NCBI GenBank assembly: GCA_963789225.1 | Contig: CAWBKD010000025.1 | Coordinates: forward strand, 248,001-312,000 | Length of the DNA: 64,000 nucleotides | Direction: 5' to 3' | From: Palsa-504 sp963789225 | GTDB taxonomy: Bacteria > Actinomycetota > Actinomycetes > Streptosporangiales > Streptosporangiaceae | In this document: one piece after another, positions 41,571-49,313 of the stretch | How the letters are laid out: each line of letters begins with the position of its first letter | Numbering within the stretch: the stretch's first letter is position 1 | Program-made: the position numbers and the translations under genes | Notes under the pieces: model-generated | What the model saw: the letters and a program-made list of their open reading frames with translations, nothing else | Database searches by the model: none | What the model was told of the DNA's origin: nothing

Positions 41571-42674
41571 ATGATCGAGTTCGATATCCGGCCGTCCGGC
41601 CACCCGGTCCCCGCCGCCGAGCGCGAGGCCATGCTGCAGGCACCCGGCTTCGGCCAGATCTTCACCGATCACATGATCACGCTGCGCTGGTCGGCCGAAC
41701 GCGGCTGGCACGAGGGGCGGCTCGAGCCCTACGGACCGTTCACCCTGGAACCGGCCACCGCCGTGTTCCACTACTCCCAGGAGTTCTTCGAGGGCCTGAA
41801 GGCCTACCGCCAGCACACCGGGTCGATCGTCTTGTTCAGGCCGGACGCCAACGCGGCCAGGTTCAACCGGTCGGCGCGCCGGATGGCGATGCCCGAGCTA
41901 CCAGAAGAGACCTTCATCCGGGCCCTGGAACTGCTGGTGGCCCAGGATCGCGACTGGGTGCCCGCGGGCGAGGGGAACAGCCTGTACCTGCGGCCGTTCA
42001 TGATCGCGACGCAGCGCACCCTCGGGGTCAACCGCCCGTCGAGTGAGTACCTGTTCTGCGTCATCGCCTCGCCGGCGGCCTCCTACTTCAGCGGCGGGCC
42101 GAAGCCGGTCACCGTTTGGCTGTCCGAGGAGTACACCAGGGCGGCGCCGGGCGGCACCGGCGCGGCCAAGACGGGCGGCAACTACGCGGCGGCGTTCGTG
42201 GCCCAGCAGCAGGCCGTGGACCAGGGCTGCGATCAGGTGGTCTGGCTCGACGCAGCCGAACACCGCTGGGTCGAGGAAATGGGCGGGATGAACCTGTTCT
42301 TCGTCTTCGGCAACGCCACGGACGACGGCCTCCCGCAGATCATGACGCCCGCCCTGACCGGCACGCTCCTGCCCGGGATCACCCGCGACGCACTGCTGCG
42401 GCTGGCGCCCGAACTGGGCATCAAGGCCGTCGAGGACCGGATCTCGATCCAGCAGTGGCAGGCCCAGTGCGCCTCGGGCGAGCTGACCGAGGTGTTCGCC
42501 TGCGGGACCGCGGCCGTGATCACGCCGGTGGGCCGGGTCAAGGGCCGGTCCACCCAGTGGACGATCGCGGACGGCGAGCCGGGCCCGGTCACGATGCGCC
42601 TGCGCGAGGAGCTGGTCGGCATCCAGTACGGCCGCGCCCCCGACCCCTTCGGCTGGGTCCACCAGGTGTGCTAA
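41571..42674 (+). CDS. ilvE: Branched-chain amino acid aminotransferase
   Basis: PLP aminotransferase (fold type IV) performing the last step of Val, Leu and Ile synthesis. 367 residues. Markers: FHYSQEFFEGLKAYR, YLRPFMIATQRTLGV, the PLP-lysine region AAKTGGNYAAAF, and VEEMGGMNLFFVF and ACGTAAVITPVG near the C-terminus. ATG 41571 has GAGGAAG nine bases upstream; ATG 41535 is in frame but without such a site. Confidence 0.96.
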   Translation: MIEFDIRPSGHPVPAAEREAMLQAPGFGQIFTDHMITLRWSAERGWHEGRLEPYGPFTLEPATAVFHYSQEFFEGLKAYRQHTGSIVLFRPDANAARFNRSARRMAMPELPEETFIRALELLVAQDRDWVPAGEGNSLYLRPFMIATQRTLGVNRPSSEYLFCVIASPAASYFSGGPKPVTVWLSEEYTRAAPGGTGAAKTGGNYAAAFVAQQQAVDQGCDQVVWLDAAEHRWVEEMGGMNLFFVFGNATDDGLPQIMTPALTGTLLPGITRDALLRLAPELGIKAVEDRISIQQWQAQCASGELTEVFACGTAAVITPVGRVKGRSTQWTIADGEPGPVTMRLREELVGIQYGRAPDPFGWVHQVC

Positions 42675-42684
42675 AAGCGATACC

Positions 42685-42701
42685 GTCTCGCATGCTGAGA
42701 T
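42685..42701. promoter_or_regulatory. Putative branched-chain amino-acid operator, copy 3 (cimA)
   Basis: GTCTCGCATGCTGAGAT, identical to copy 2 except for the last base. It begins 10 bp after the ilvE stop and ends 41 nt before the cimA leader peptide. Confidence 0.65.
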
Positions 42702-42742
42702 CATCGTGCGCCGCAGGCCGGGCGTGTGGCAGACTGTCGCCC

Positions 42743-42787
42743 GTGACGTCCGGCCTGATCATTATCGGCAGGCGCGTCGGCACCTAG
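42743..42787 (+). CDS. cimA attenuation leader peptide
   Basis: A 14-codon ORF from GTG to TAG encodes MTSGLIIIGRRVGT with Leu followed by three Ile codons, then the same GRR-x-G ending as the ilvB leader. An intrinsic terminator follows at 42838-42869 with two competing upstream stems (see attenuator entry). Isoleucine is the end product of the CimA route, so ribosome stalling on the Ile codons is the expected signal. CAGACT (42730-42735) is a possible -10 box that would make the leader leaderless. Confidence 0.85.
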   Translation: MTSGLIIIGRRVGT

Positions 42788-42869
42788 GGCCCAGGCTCTG
42801 GGACTGGGCCAGGAAACGGCCCAGACCGCCGGCGCGCAGACCTCTCGCGTTCTCGCGAGGGGTCTTTTT
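42788..42869 (+). terminator. cimA attenuator: competing stems and terminator
   Basis: CTGGGCC at 42804-42810 can pair with GGCCCAG at 42788-42794 or with the identical GGCCCAG at 42818-42824, giving mutually exclusive stems. The terminator proper has 12-base arms (42838-42849 and 42854-42865, one T-G pair) with a TTCT loop and a five-base T-run. It lies between the leader peptide and cimA. Confidence 0.88.
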
Positions 42870-42903
42870 ATTTCCCAAAAGTGAACGACGTTCGGAGAAC
42901 ACG

Positions 42904-44490
42904 ATGCTCGACGACACCTTCCACGTCTACGACACGACGCTGCGGGACGGCGCGCAGCAGGAAGGGCTCAACCTGACGGTGGCCGACAAGCTCGCCATCG
43001 CGCGGCAGCTCGACGAGCTGGGCGTCGGGTTCATCGAGGGCGGGTGGCCGGGCGCGATCCCGAAGGACACCGAGTTCTTCCGCCGCGCCGCCACCGAACT
43101 GAACCTCAAGCGCGCGCAGCTCGCCGCGTTCGGCGCGACCCGCCGGCCCGGCGTCCAGGCGGCCGACGACCCTCAGGTCGCCGCGCTGCGCGAAAGCGGC
43201 GCGCCGGTCGTGACCCTCGTCGCCAAGAGTCACGACCGGCACGTCCGCCTGGCCCTGCGGACCACCCTCGAAGAGAACCTCAGGATGATCGCCGACACGA
43301 TCACCCACCTCCGCGGCCACGGCCAGCGGGTGTTCCTCGACGCCGAACACTTCTTTGACGGCTACCGGTCCAACCCGGACTACGCGCTCGAGGTGGTCCG
43401 CACCGCCATGACCGCCGGCGCGGACGTGGTGGCGCTGTGCGACACCAACGGCGGGATGCTGCCGAGCGAGCTCGCCGACGTGGTGGCCGCCGTGGCCGAG
43501 GCGACCAGCGCCCGCCTGGGCATCCACTGTCACGACGACACCGCGTGCGCCGTGGCGAACACCCTGGTCGCGGTGGACGCGGGCGTCACGCACGTCCAGG
43601 GCACGGCCAACGGGTACGGGGAGCGGGCGGGCAACGCCAACCTGTTCAGCGTGGTGGCCGGCCTGCAGCTCAAGCGCGGCCGTACGGTCCTGCGCGGCGA
43701 CGGCATCAGGGAGATGAGCCGGATCGCGCACGCGATCAGCGAGGTGACGAACGTCGCGCCGGACACTCACCAGCCCTACGTGGGCCTGTCCGCCTTCGCG
43801 CACAAGGCCGGCCTGCACGCCTCGGCGGTCAAGGTCGACCCGATGCTCTACCAGCACATCGATCCGGCGCTGGTCGGCAACGACATGCGGATGCTCGTCT
43901 CGGACATGGCGGGTCGAGCGTCGGTCGAGCTGAAGGGGCGCGAGCTCGGCTACGACTTGTCCGGCGACAAGGAGACCATCGGCCGGGTCACGGACCGGGT
44001 CAAGGACCTGGAGGCCCGCGGGTACACCTTCGAGGCCGCCGACGCCAGCTTCGAGCTGCTGCTGCGCGACGAGCTCGGCGGGCGGCCGGCCTACTTCGCC
44101 GTCGAGTCGTGGCGGGTCATCGTCGAGCGCCACGCCGACGGAGGGATGACCAGCGAGGCGACCGTCAGGCTGGCCGCCAAGGGCGAGCGGCTCGTGGCGG
44201 TCGGCGAGGGCAACGGCCCGGTGAACGCGCTGGACAAGGCGCTGCGCGCGGCGCTCGAGCAGCTCTACCCGGAGCTGGCCACGCTCGAGCTGACCGACTA
44301 CAAGGTGCGTATCCTGGCCGGCACGCACGGCACCGGCGCGGTCACCCGGGTGCTGATCGAGTCCGACGACGGCACCGGCGACACGTGGAGCACGGTCGGC
44401 GTGGACGAGAACATCATCGCCGCCTCCTGGCACGCCCTGGAGGAGGCCGTCACCTACTGCCTGCTCCGCTCGGGGCGTGAGCCCGGCTGA
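42904..44490 (+). CDS. cimA: (R)-citramalate synthase
   Basis: Condenses pyruvate and acetyl-CoA to citramalate, feeding isoleucine synthesis without threonine. 528 residues, DRE-TIM superfamily: YDTTLRDGAQQEGLNL at the start, FLDAEHFFDGYR, LCDTNGG, LGIHCHDDTACAVANT with the metal histidines, NLFSVVAGLQLK and a C-terminal regulatory LeuA dimer domain (about 390-525). The FHVYDTTLRDGAQQEG and ALCDTNGGMLPSE features separate CimA from 2-isopropylmalate synthase and homocitrate synthase. ATG 42904 with CGGAG upstream. Controlled by its own attenuator. Confidence 0.93.
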   Translation: MLDDTFHVYDTTLRDGAQQEGLNLTVADKLAIARQLDELGVGFIEGGWPGAIPKDTEFFRRAATELNLKRAQLAAFGATRRPGVQAADDPQVAALRESGAPVVTLVAKSHDRHVRLALRTTLEENLRMIADTITHLRGHGQRVFLDAEHFFDGYRSNPDYALEVVRTAMTAGADVVALCDTNGGMLPSELADVVAAVAEATSARLGIHCHDDTACAVANTLVAVDAGVTHVQGTANGYGERAGNANLFSVVAGLQLKRGRTVLRGDGIREMSRIAHAISEVTNVAPDTHQPYVGLSAFAHKAGLHASAVKVDPMLYQHIDPALVGNDMRMLVSDMAGRASVELKGRELGYDLSGDKETIGRVTDRVKDLEARGYTFEAADASFELLLRDELGGRPAYFAVESWRVIVERHADGGMTSEATVRLAAKGERLVAVGEGNGPVNALDKALRAALEQLYPELATLELTDYKVRILAGTHGTGAVTRVLIESDDGTGDTWSTVGVDENIIAASWHALEEAVTYCLLRSGREPG

Positions 44491-44492
44491 CC

Positions 44493-44954
44493 GTGCCTGA
44501 CCGCCTGAGCCTGCTGGCCCTGAACCGCGCCACCCTCGACCGCCAGCTTCTGCTGCGCAGGCACGCGATGGCCGGCAGGCAGGCGGTCGGGCACCTGGCG
44601 GGCCTGCAGGCCCAGGCCCCCCTCGCGCCCTACGTGGGGCTGTGGACCAGGCTGGCCGGCTTCCGCCACCAAGAACTTCAAGACCTATTGACCGAACGAG
44701 CCGTGGTGCGGGCCCACCTGCTCCGCAACACGGTCCATCTGCTGACGGCCGAGGACTTCCTCACCTTCCGCCCGCTGTTCCAGTCGGTGATGGAGCGGGC
44801 CCTGGCCGCGCACTTCGGCCGCAACCTGACCGGGCTCGACCCGGCCGAACTCCGTGAGGCCGCGGCCGCCCTGCTCGCGCCGCCGCGGCGCACGACGTGC
44901 GGTTTGCCCCACTGCCGTGAATTAACACGACCCCCTACCCGCGCAGGTCGCTGA
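44493..44954 (+). pseudogene. Truncated winged-helix DNA-binding protein (HTH_42/AlkZ-like)
   Basis: The first about 130 residues match the N-terminus of the 360-400-residue winged-helix family that includes AlkZ/YcaQ DNA glycosylases: LNRATLDRQLLLRRH, VGHLAGLQAQAPLAPYVGLWTRLAGF, RAHLLRNTVHLLTAEDFLTFRPLFQ. After LLAPPRR (about 44890) the similarity stops, a short unrelated tail runs to a TGA and the next gene follows 18 bp later. The 3' two thirds are therefore deleted. GTG start two bases after the cimA stop. Confidence 0.75.
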
Positions 44955-44972
44955 GCGAATTACGGTAGGGGC

Positions 44973-45218
44973 ATGGACGACAAGCAGATCCTGACGCACA
45001 TCAACGAGCTGATCGCCACCGAGCACAAGCTCCGCGCGCAGTACGCGGCCGGCGAGCTGACCAGCGCGGAGGAGCACGAGCAGCTGCGTTCGGCCGAGGA
45101 GGCGCTCGACCAGGCCTGGGACCTGCTGCGCCAGCGCCGCGCCCGCCGCGAGTTCGGCGAGAACCCGGAGGAGACGGTGCTCCGCCCCGTCACCGAGGTC
45201 GAGGGCTACCAGCAGTAG
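44973..45218 (+). CDS. DUF2630 family protein
   Basis: 81-residue, highly charged helical protein: DDKQILTHINELIATEHKLRAQYAAGELT, then EEALDQAWDLLRQRRARREFGENP and the family ending VEGYQQ. Function unknown; widespread in actinobacteria. TACGGT (44961-44966) ends seven bases before the ATG and there is no Shine-Dalgarno, so it is probably leaderless. Nine bases upstream of the FAH-family gene. Confidence 0.85.
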   Translation: MDDKQILTHINELIATEHKLRAQYAAGELTSAEEHEQLRSAEEALDQAWDLLRQRRARREFGENPEETVLRPVTEVEGYQQ

Positions 45219-45227
45219 GGGAGTGGC

Positions 45228-46016
45228 GTGCGCATCGCGAGATTCGCCAAGGGCGACGGAGTCTCGTACGGAGTGGTGGAGGGCGAGCCGGGCGGGCTGA
45301 CGATCGCGGAACTGCACGGGCACCCGTTCGGGGTGGATCCCGGCGGAGTCCGCCTGACCGGGCACCAGTACCCGCTGGCGGAAGTGAGGCTGCTGGCCCC
45401 CGTGCTGCCGAGCAAGGTGGTGGCCGCCGGCCGGAACTACGCCTCGCACGTCAGGGAGATGAACGGCGAGCCCGCGCCCGAGCCTGTGCTGTTCCTCAAG
45501 CCGTCCACGTCGGTGACCGGGCCGGGGGAGGCGATCACGTACCCGGTCAAGCTCACCGAGCGGGTCGAGTTCGAGGGCGAACTCGCGATCATCATCGGCA
45601 GGCTCTGCCGCGCGGTGCCCAGGGAGCGCGCCGATGAGGTGGTCTTCGGCTACACCTGCGCGAACGACGTCACCGCGCGGGACCTGCAGGCCCGGGACGG
45701 CCAGTGGACCAGGGCCAAGGGGTTCGACACGTTCTGCCCGCTCGGACCGTGGATCGAGACCGGGACCAACCCCGCCGACCTGGAGCTGGTCACGACGGTG
45801 AACGGGGCGGTCAGGCAGCGCGCGCGCACGTCCGAGCTGCTGTGGGACGTGCCGGCGCTGATCGCCTTCGTCAGCCAGGTCATGACGCTGCTGCCCGGGG
45901 ACGTCCTGCTCACCGGGACCCCGGCGGGCGTCGGTCCGCTCACCGACGGTGATGAGGTGTCGGTGACGATCGAGAGCATCGGGACGCTGACCAACCGGGT
46001 GGTCATCGGCGACTGA
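45228..46016 (+). CDS. Fumarylacetoacetate hydrolase family protein
   Basis: 262-residue FAH-fold protein of the short acylpyruvase/oxaloacetate-decarboxylase branch: VAAGRNYASHVREMNGE, FLKPSTSVTGPGEAI, VEFEGELAIIIG with the metal glutamates, YTCANDVTARDLQARDGQWTRAKGFDTFCPLGPW and GDVLLTGTPAGVGPL. GTG start with GTAGGGGAG upstream, ten bases after the DUF2630 gene. It is the type often found upstream of gltX in actinobacteria, but gltX does not follow here. Only distantly similar to the FAH protein at 23 kb. Confidence 0.88.
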   Translation: MRIARFAKGDGVSYGVVEGEPGGLTIAELHGHPFGVDPGGVRLTGHQYPLAEVRLLAPVLPSKVVAAGRNYASHVREMNGEPAPEPVLFLKPSTSVTGPGEAITYPVKLTERVEFEGELAIIIGRLCRAVPRERADEVVFGYTCANDVTARDLQARDGQWTRAKGFDTFCPLGPWIETGTNPADLELVTTVNGAVRQRARTSELLWDVPALIAFVSQVMTLLPGDVLLTGTPAGVGPLTDGDEVSVTIESIGTLTNRVVIGD

Positions 46017-46065
46017 GGTTTCCTGCCCAGCCCAAGCGCCCGGAATCAAGCCCTACCATTTCCTT

Positions 46066-46878
46066 GTGACGGCGGACCTGACGGTGCTCGGCGGCCCACC
46101 ACGGCGCCCTCGTCGGCGGCGCCGCGCCGCCGCGCTGGTCGCGCTGGCGCTGGGCGTGGCGGGACTGGCCGTCTCCGCGGTCGGGATCTCGGTCCAGGTC
46201 CTGCCCAGGCAGTTCACCGCCACCCAGCAGCACCAGATCGAGGCGTGGGAGATCGCCAGCAGGTGGCAGGAGCTGAACGCCGCGCAGATCTTCCCGGCCA
46301 CCGTCACCTACTCGCTGTCCGCCGCCATGCTCCAGGACACGGTGCCGCTCAGCCTGGACGCGGTCCGGGTCGGGATCGCCCCGCAGTCCACCTGCGCCCG
46401 GGGCGTGACCGCCGCCGCCGCGGCGGCCGTGCTGCGACGCAGCGGATGCAAGGCCGTGCTGCGCGCGACCTACGTCGACGCCACCAAGAGCTACATCCTG
46501 ACCATCGGCGTCGCCGTGCTGCCGACCGCCGCCGCGGCCCTGGACGCCAGCCAGGGGCTGTCCCACACCAGGCTCACGTCGGACGAATCCGGCCACGCGA
46601 CCAAGTTGTCGCCCGGCGTCCTGGTGGTCAGGTTCCGCGGCGGGACGTCGGCGCTGTACGACTACAGCCGGCAGATCGCCGCGAGCTTCACCGCAGGCCC
46701 GTACCTGGTGATGTACGCGGCCGGGTACGCGGACAGCCGGCCGCAGGTCAATGTGTCCGAGGACCCCTACTCCGACGCGGAGATGACCGCCCTGGCCACC
46801 GGTGTGGAGCAGACCATCGCGCACCGGCTGGACGCTCCGCCGGCCGTGCCGCACTGCCCGGGAGCCCTGGAATGCTGA
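46066..46878 (+). CDS. Membrane-anchored protein of unknown function paired with subtilisin
   Basis: 270 residues: a basic N-terminus (PRRPRRRRRAAAL), one membrane helix (about 22-45) and an extracytoplasmic remainder with two Cys (ARGVTA and RSGCKAV region) that could form a disulfide. No family recognised. Its last seven bases overlap the subtilisin gene, so the two products are made together; it may be a substrate, inhibitor or partner of the protease (inference). TACCAT (46054-46059) ends seven bases before the GTG, the spacing of a leaderless start. Confidence 0.75.
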   Translation: MTADLTVLGGPPRRPRRRRRAAALVALALGVAGLAVSAVGISVQVLPRQFTATQQHQIEAWEIASRWQELNAAQIFPATVTYSLSAAMLQDTVPLSLDAVRVGIAPQSTCARGVTAAAAAAVLRRSGCKAVLRATYVDATKSYILTIGVAVLPTAAAALDASQGLSHTRLTSDESGHATKLSPGVLVVRFRGGTSALYDYSRQIAASFTAGPYLVMYAAGYADSRPQVNVSEDPYSDAEMTALATGVEQTIAHRLDAPPAVPHCPGALEC

Positions 46879-48074
46879 GCCGCGGGCGGGTGGCACTGTT
46901 GGCCGTGCTCTCCTGCGCGGCCCTGCTCGTCCTGCCGCCTGCCGCCCGGGCCGACTCCATCAGGGACAACCAGCAGTGGGTCCTGTCGATGATGAACGTG
47001 CAGGCCGCGTGGCAGGTGACCGAGGGGGCCGGGGTGACCGTCGCGGTCCTCGACAGCGGCGTGGACCCGTACGTCAGCGACCTGACCGGATCGGTTAAGA
47101 CCGGCCCGGACTACACCGGTGTCGACACCAGCTCCGCCAACCCCAACTGGGGCGTCCACGGGACCTGGATGGCCTCGCTGATCGCCGGGCACGGCCACGA
47201 CAACGGCGTGGACGGGATCATCGGGATCGCGCCACAGTCGCAGATCCTGTCGATCCGGGTCATCCCCGACCGCGCCGACCCGCACTACGGCGCGTACGAG
47301 CGCGAGCCGGAGACCCGCATCCAGCAGTCGCTGGCCGACGGGATCACCTACGCGGTGCGGCACGGCGCCAAGGTGATCAGCATGTCGATTGGCTACGGCG
47401 CGCCGAGCGCCGCGGTCAGGAAGGCGCTGCAGTTCGCCTACTCCCACGGCGTGGTGGTGGTCGCCTCGGCGGGGAACTCGGGCGGGTCGGACGATACCGC
47501 CGACGCCGGGCAGTCGCCCGAGTCCTTCCCCGCCGACTACCCCGGGGTGATCAGCGTCGGGGCCGTGAATTCCAGCGGCTCGGTGGCCAACTTCTCCAGT
47601 GCCAACCTGTCCGTGCAGGTCGCGGCGCCGGGCGTGTCGGTGCCCGCGCAGGGCCGGGACGGGCAGTACTGGTGGGTCAGCGGGACCAGCCCCGCGTGTG
47701 CGCTGGTCGCCGGGGTCGCCGCCCTGATCAAGTCGCTGTACCCGAATCTGGCTCCCAACCTGGTGGCCAGCGCGATGACCTCGACCACCACGAACCGGCC
47801 GGCCCACGGTTACGACAGCGCGCTCGGCTTCGGGATCGTCGACGCCGCCACCGCGCTGACCAAGGCCGGGCAGCTGGCCCATGAGCACCCAGGCGCCACC
47901 GGCGTCGCCGCCCAGACCATCTTCGGCGGCGGCCCGGCCGCGATCGCCCCGGATCCCGTGGGCCCCCGCGGCTCAGGCCCGCTGATCCTGTTCTCCCTCC
48001 TGGCGGTGATCTCCCTGGCGATCGGCGGAGCCGCGGGCACCCGCCTGGTGACCACCCGCCGGGCGCGCAGTTGA
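46872..48074 (+). CDS. S8 family subtilisin-like serine protease, membrane-anchored (mycosin-like architecture)
   Basis: 400 residues: signal peptide to about residue 27 (ends AARADS), catalytic domain with Asp61 (VAVLDSGVD), His96 (WGVHGTWMAS), oxyanion Asn in ASAGNSGG and Ser273 (SGTSPACALVAG), then a spacer and a C-terminal helix (about 370-390) before TTRRARS. This layout matches mycosins and related actinobacterial membrane proteases, though no ESX secretion genes are nearby. ATG at 46872 overlaps the preceding gene. Confidence 0.9.
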   Translation: MLSRGRVALLAVLSCAALLVLPPAARADSIRDNQQWVLSMMNVQAAWQVTEGAGVTVAVLDSGVDPYVSDLTGSVKTGPDYTGVDTSSANPNWGVHGTWMASLIAGHGHDNGVDGIIGIAPQSQILSIRVIPDRADPHYGAYEREPETRIQQSLADGITYAVRHGAKVISMSIGYGAPSAAVRKALQFAYSHGVVVVASAGNSGGSDDTADAGQSPESFPADYPGVISVGAVNSSGSVANFSSANLSVQVAAPGVSVPAQGRDGQYWWVSGTSPACALVAGVAALIKSLYPNLAPNLVASAMTSTTTNRPAHGYDSALGFGIVDAATALTKAGQLAHEHPGATGVAAQTIFGGGPAAIAPDPVGPRGSGPLILFSLLAVISLAIGGAAGTRLVTTRRARS

Positions 48075-48691
48075 ACACGAGGTCCCCGCGCCCCGCTCCC
48101 CACCCGGACCCCGCGCACCGCCCAGGCCCCGCCGACCGCCCAGACCCCGCCGACCGCCCAGGCCCCGCCGACCGCCCAGGCCCCGCCGACCGCCCAGGCC
48201 CCGCCGACCGCCCAGGCCCCGCCGACCGCCCAGGCCCCGCCGACCTCCCCGGCCCCGCCGACCGCCCCGGCCCCGCCGACCGCCCAGGCCCCGCCGACCG
48301 CCCAGGCCCCGTGGACCACCCGGCCCCCACCGGCCCCCATCACCCCAGGCAGTCGTCGGTGGTCGACGGTTCCCCGGAAGCTCCGCCGCTGGACGACTTC
48401 GCCAGCCACGTGCTCGATGTCGTCGATTCGATTCCGGCCGGACGGGTGATGTCGTACGGCGATATCGCGGAATACCTGGCTGCGGGTCCCGGCCCGCGCC
48501 AGGTCGGCCGCGTGATGTCCGTCTACGGCGGGGCGGTGGCGTGGTGGCGGGTCATTCACTCGGACGGCACCCCCGCGCCCGGTCATGAGCAGGGGGCACT
48601 GGCCCGCTACCTGGCCGAGGGGACCCCGCTCCGCTCGGCCCGCCCGCCCGTCCGGGTGGACATGCGCCGCGCCCGCTGGCCGGGCCGGTAA
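48071..48691 (+). CDS. Alkyltransferase-like (MGMT-fold) protein with PGPADR repeat N-terminus
   Basis: 206 residues from TTG 48071 (overlapping the protease stop). Residues about 107-206 form the MGMT DNA-binding domain: ASHVLDVVDSIPAGRVMSYGDIAEYL, VGRVMS, VIHSDGTPAPGHEQGALARYLAEGTPL. The alkyl-acceptor motif PCHRV reads AWWRV (157-161), so the Cys is replaced by Trp158 and the protein should bind, not repair, alkylguanine, handing lesions to excision repair. Residues 16-81 are eleven six-residue repeats; if they are not translated, GTG 48311 or 48359 could be the start. Confidence 0.85.
   Translation: MNTRSPRPAPHPDPAHRPGPADRPDPADRPGPADRPGPADRPGPADRPGPADRPGPADLPGPADRPGPADRPGPADRPGPVDHPAPTGPHHPRQSSVVDGSPEAPPLDDFASHVLDVVDSIPAGRVMSYGDIAEYLAAGPGPRQVGRVMSVYGGAVAWWRVIHSDGTPAPGHEQGALARYLAEGTPLRSARPPVRVDMRRARWPGR
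48116..48313. repeat. 18-bp tandem repeat before the alkyltransferase-like domain
   Basis: Eleven 18-bp units from 48116, consensus encoding D-R-P-G-P-A, with single-base variants in units 1, 2, 8 and 11. In frame with the ATL gene. Not CRISPR: there are no spacers. Confidence 0.95.
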
Positions 48692-48767
48692 CCTCCGGCT
48701 AACCTCCGGCGCGACTTTCTTCGCGTCGTTCGCGAACCTTTCCGCGGCCGGGTGCAATAGAGAGGTA

Positions 48768-49313
48768 ATGGATGACGACGAGCTGATCGCGCGGCTGGCG
48801 GGCGGTGACGACGGGGCGCTCCGTGAGCTGTTCGCGCGGCACGCACCGACCCTGGCCGCCCGGCTGCGCGCCGTGCTGCCGCCCTCCGACGTCGAGGACG
48901 TCCTGCAGGAGACCTTCCTGGCGGCCTGGCGGGGCGCCGGGCGCTATCAGCCCCAGGACGCGGCCGGCGCCTGGTTGTGGGGAATCGCCCGCCGCCAGGC
49001 TCTGCTCCTGCTACGCCGGCGCGGGCCCGCGCACGCGCCGCTGCCCGAGGTGCTCACGTTGGGTACCGCCGGCGTCCTGGGCCACCGCGCGCCTGCCGAC
49101 CCCGCGGAAACCGTCGCCGCCCAGGCTCGCCTGGCCTCGGCGGTGAGCACGCTCAGCCCGGCTGAGCACGAGGTATGGCGCCTCATGTACGTCGAGGACC
49201 GCCCGCTCGCCGAGGTGGCGAAGCTGACCGGTGTCCCTGCGGGCACGGTGAAGAGCCGCGCGCACCGTGCCCGCCGCCTCCTGCGCGCCGCCCTGGGAGG
49301 TGGACTCGGATGA
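48768..49313 (+). CDS. ECF-type RNA polymerase sigma factor
   Basis: 181 residues: sigma region 2 (ALRELFARHAPTLAARLRAVLPPSDVEDVLQETFLAAWRGAGRY, residues about 18-60) and region 4 (SPAEHEVWRLMYVEDRPLAEVAKLTGVPAGTVKSRAHRARRLLRAAL). ATG with GAGAGG upstream. It leads a run of five genes with overlapping ends (ATGA, an 11-base overlap, GTGA, GTGA) encoding a membrane protein and an ABC exporter. No zinc-finger or RskA-type anti-sigma gene adjoins it, so the membrane protein or transporter may carry the sensing role. Confidence 0.9.
   Translation: MDDDELIARLAGGDDGALRELFARHAPTLAARLRAVLPPSDVEDVLQETFLAAWRGAGRYQPQDAAGAWLWGIARRQALLLLRRRGPAHAPLPEVLTLGTAGVLGHRAPADPAETVAAQARLASAVSTLSPAEHEVWRLMYVEDRPLAEVAKLTGVPAGTVKSRAHRARRLLRAALGGGLG

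Noticed and set aside
47810..48757. Minus-strand frame with VGGAWA repeats opposite the ATL gene
   Set aside because: Antisense reading of the 18-bp repeat; the + strand frame carries the conserved MGMT fold.
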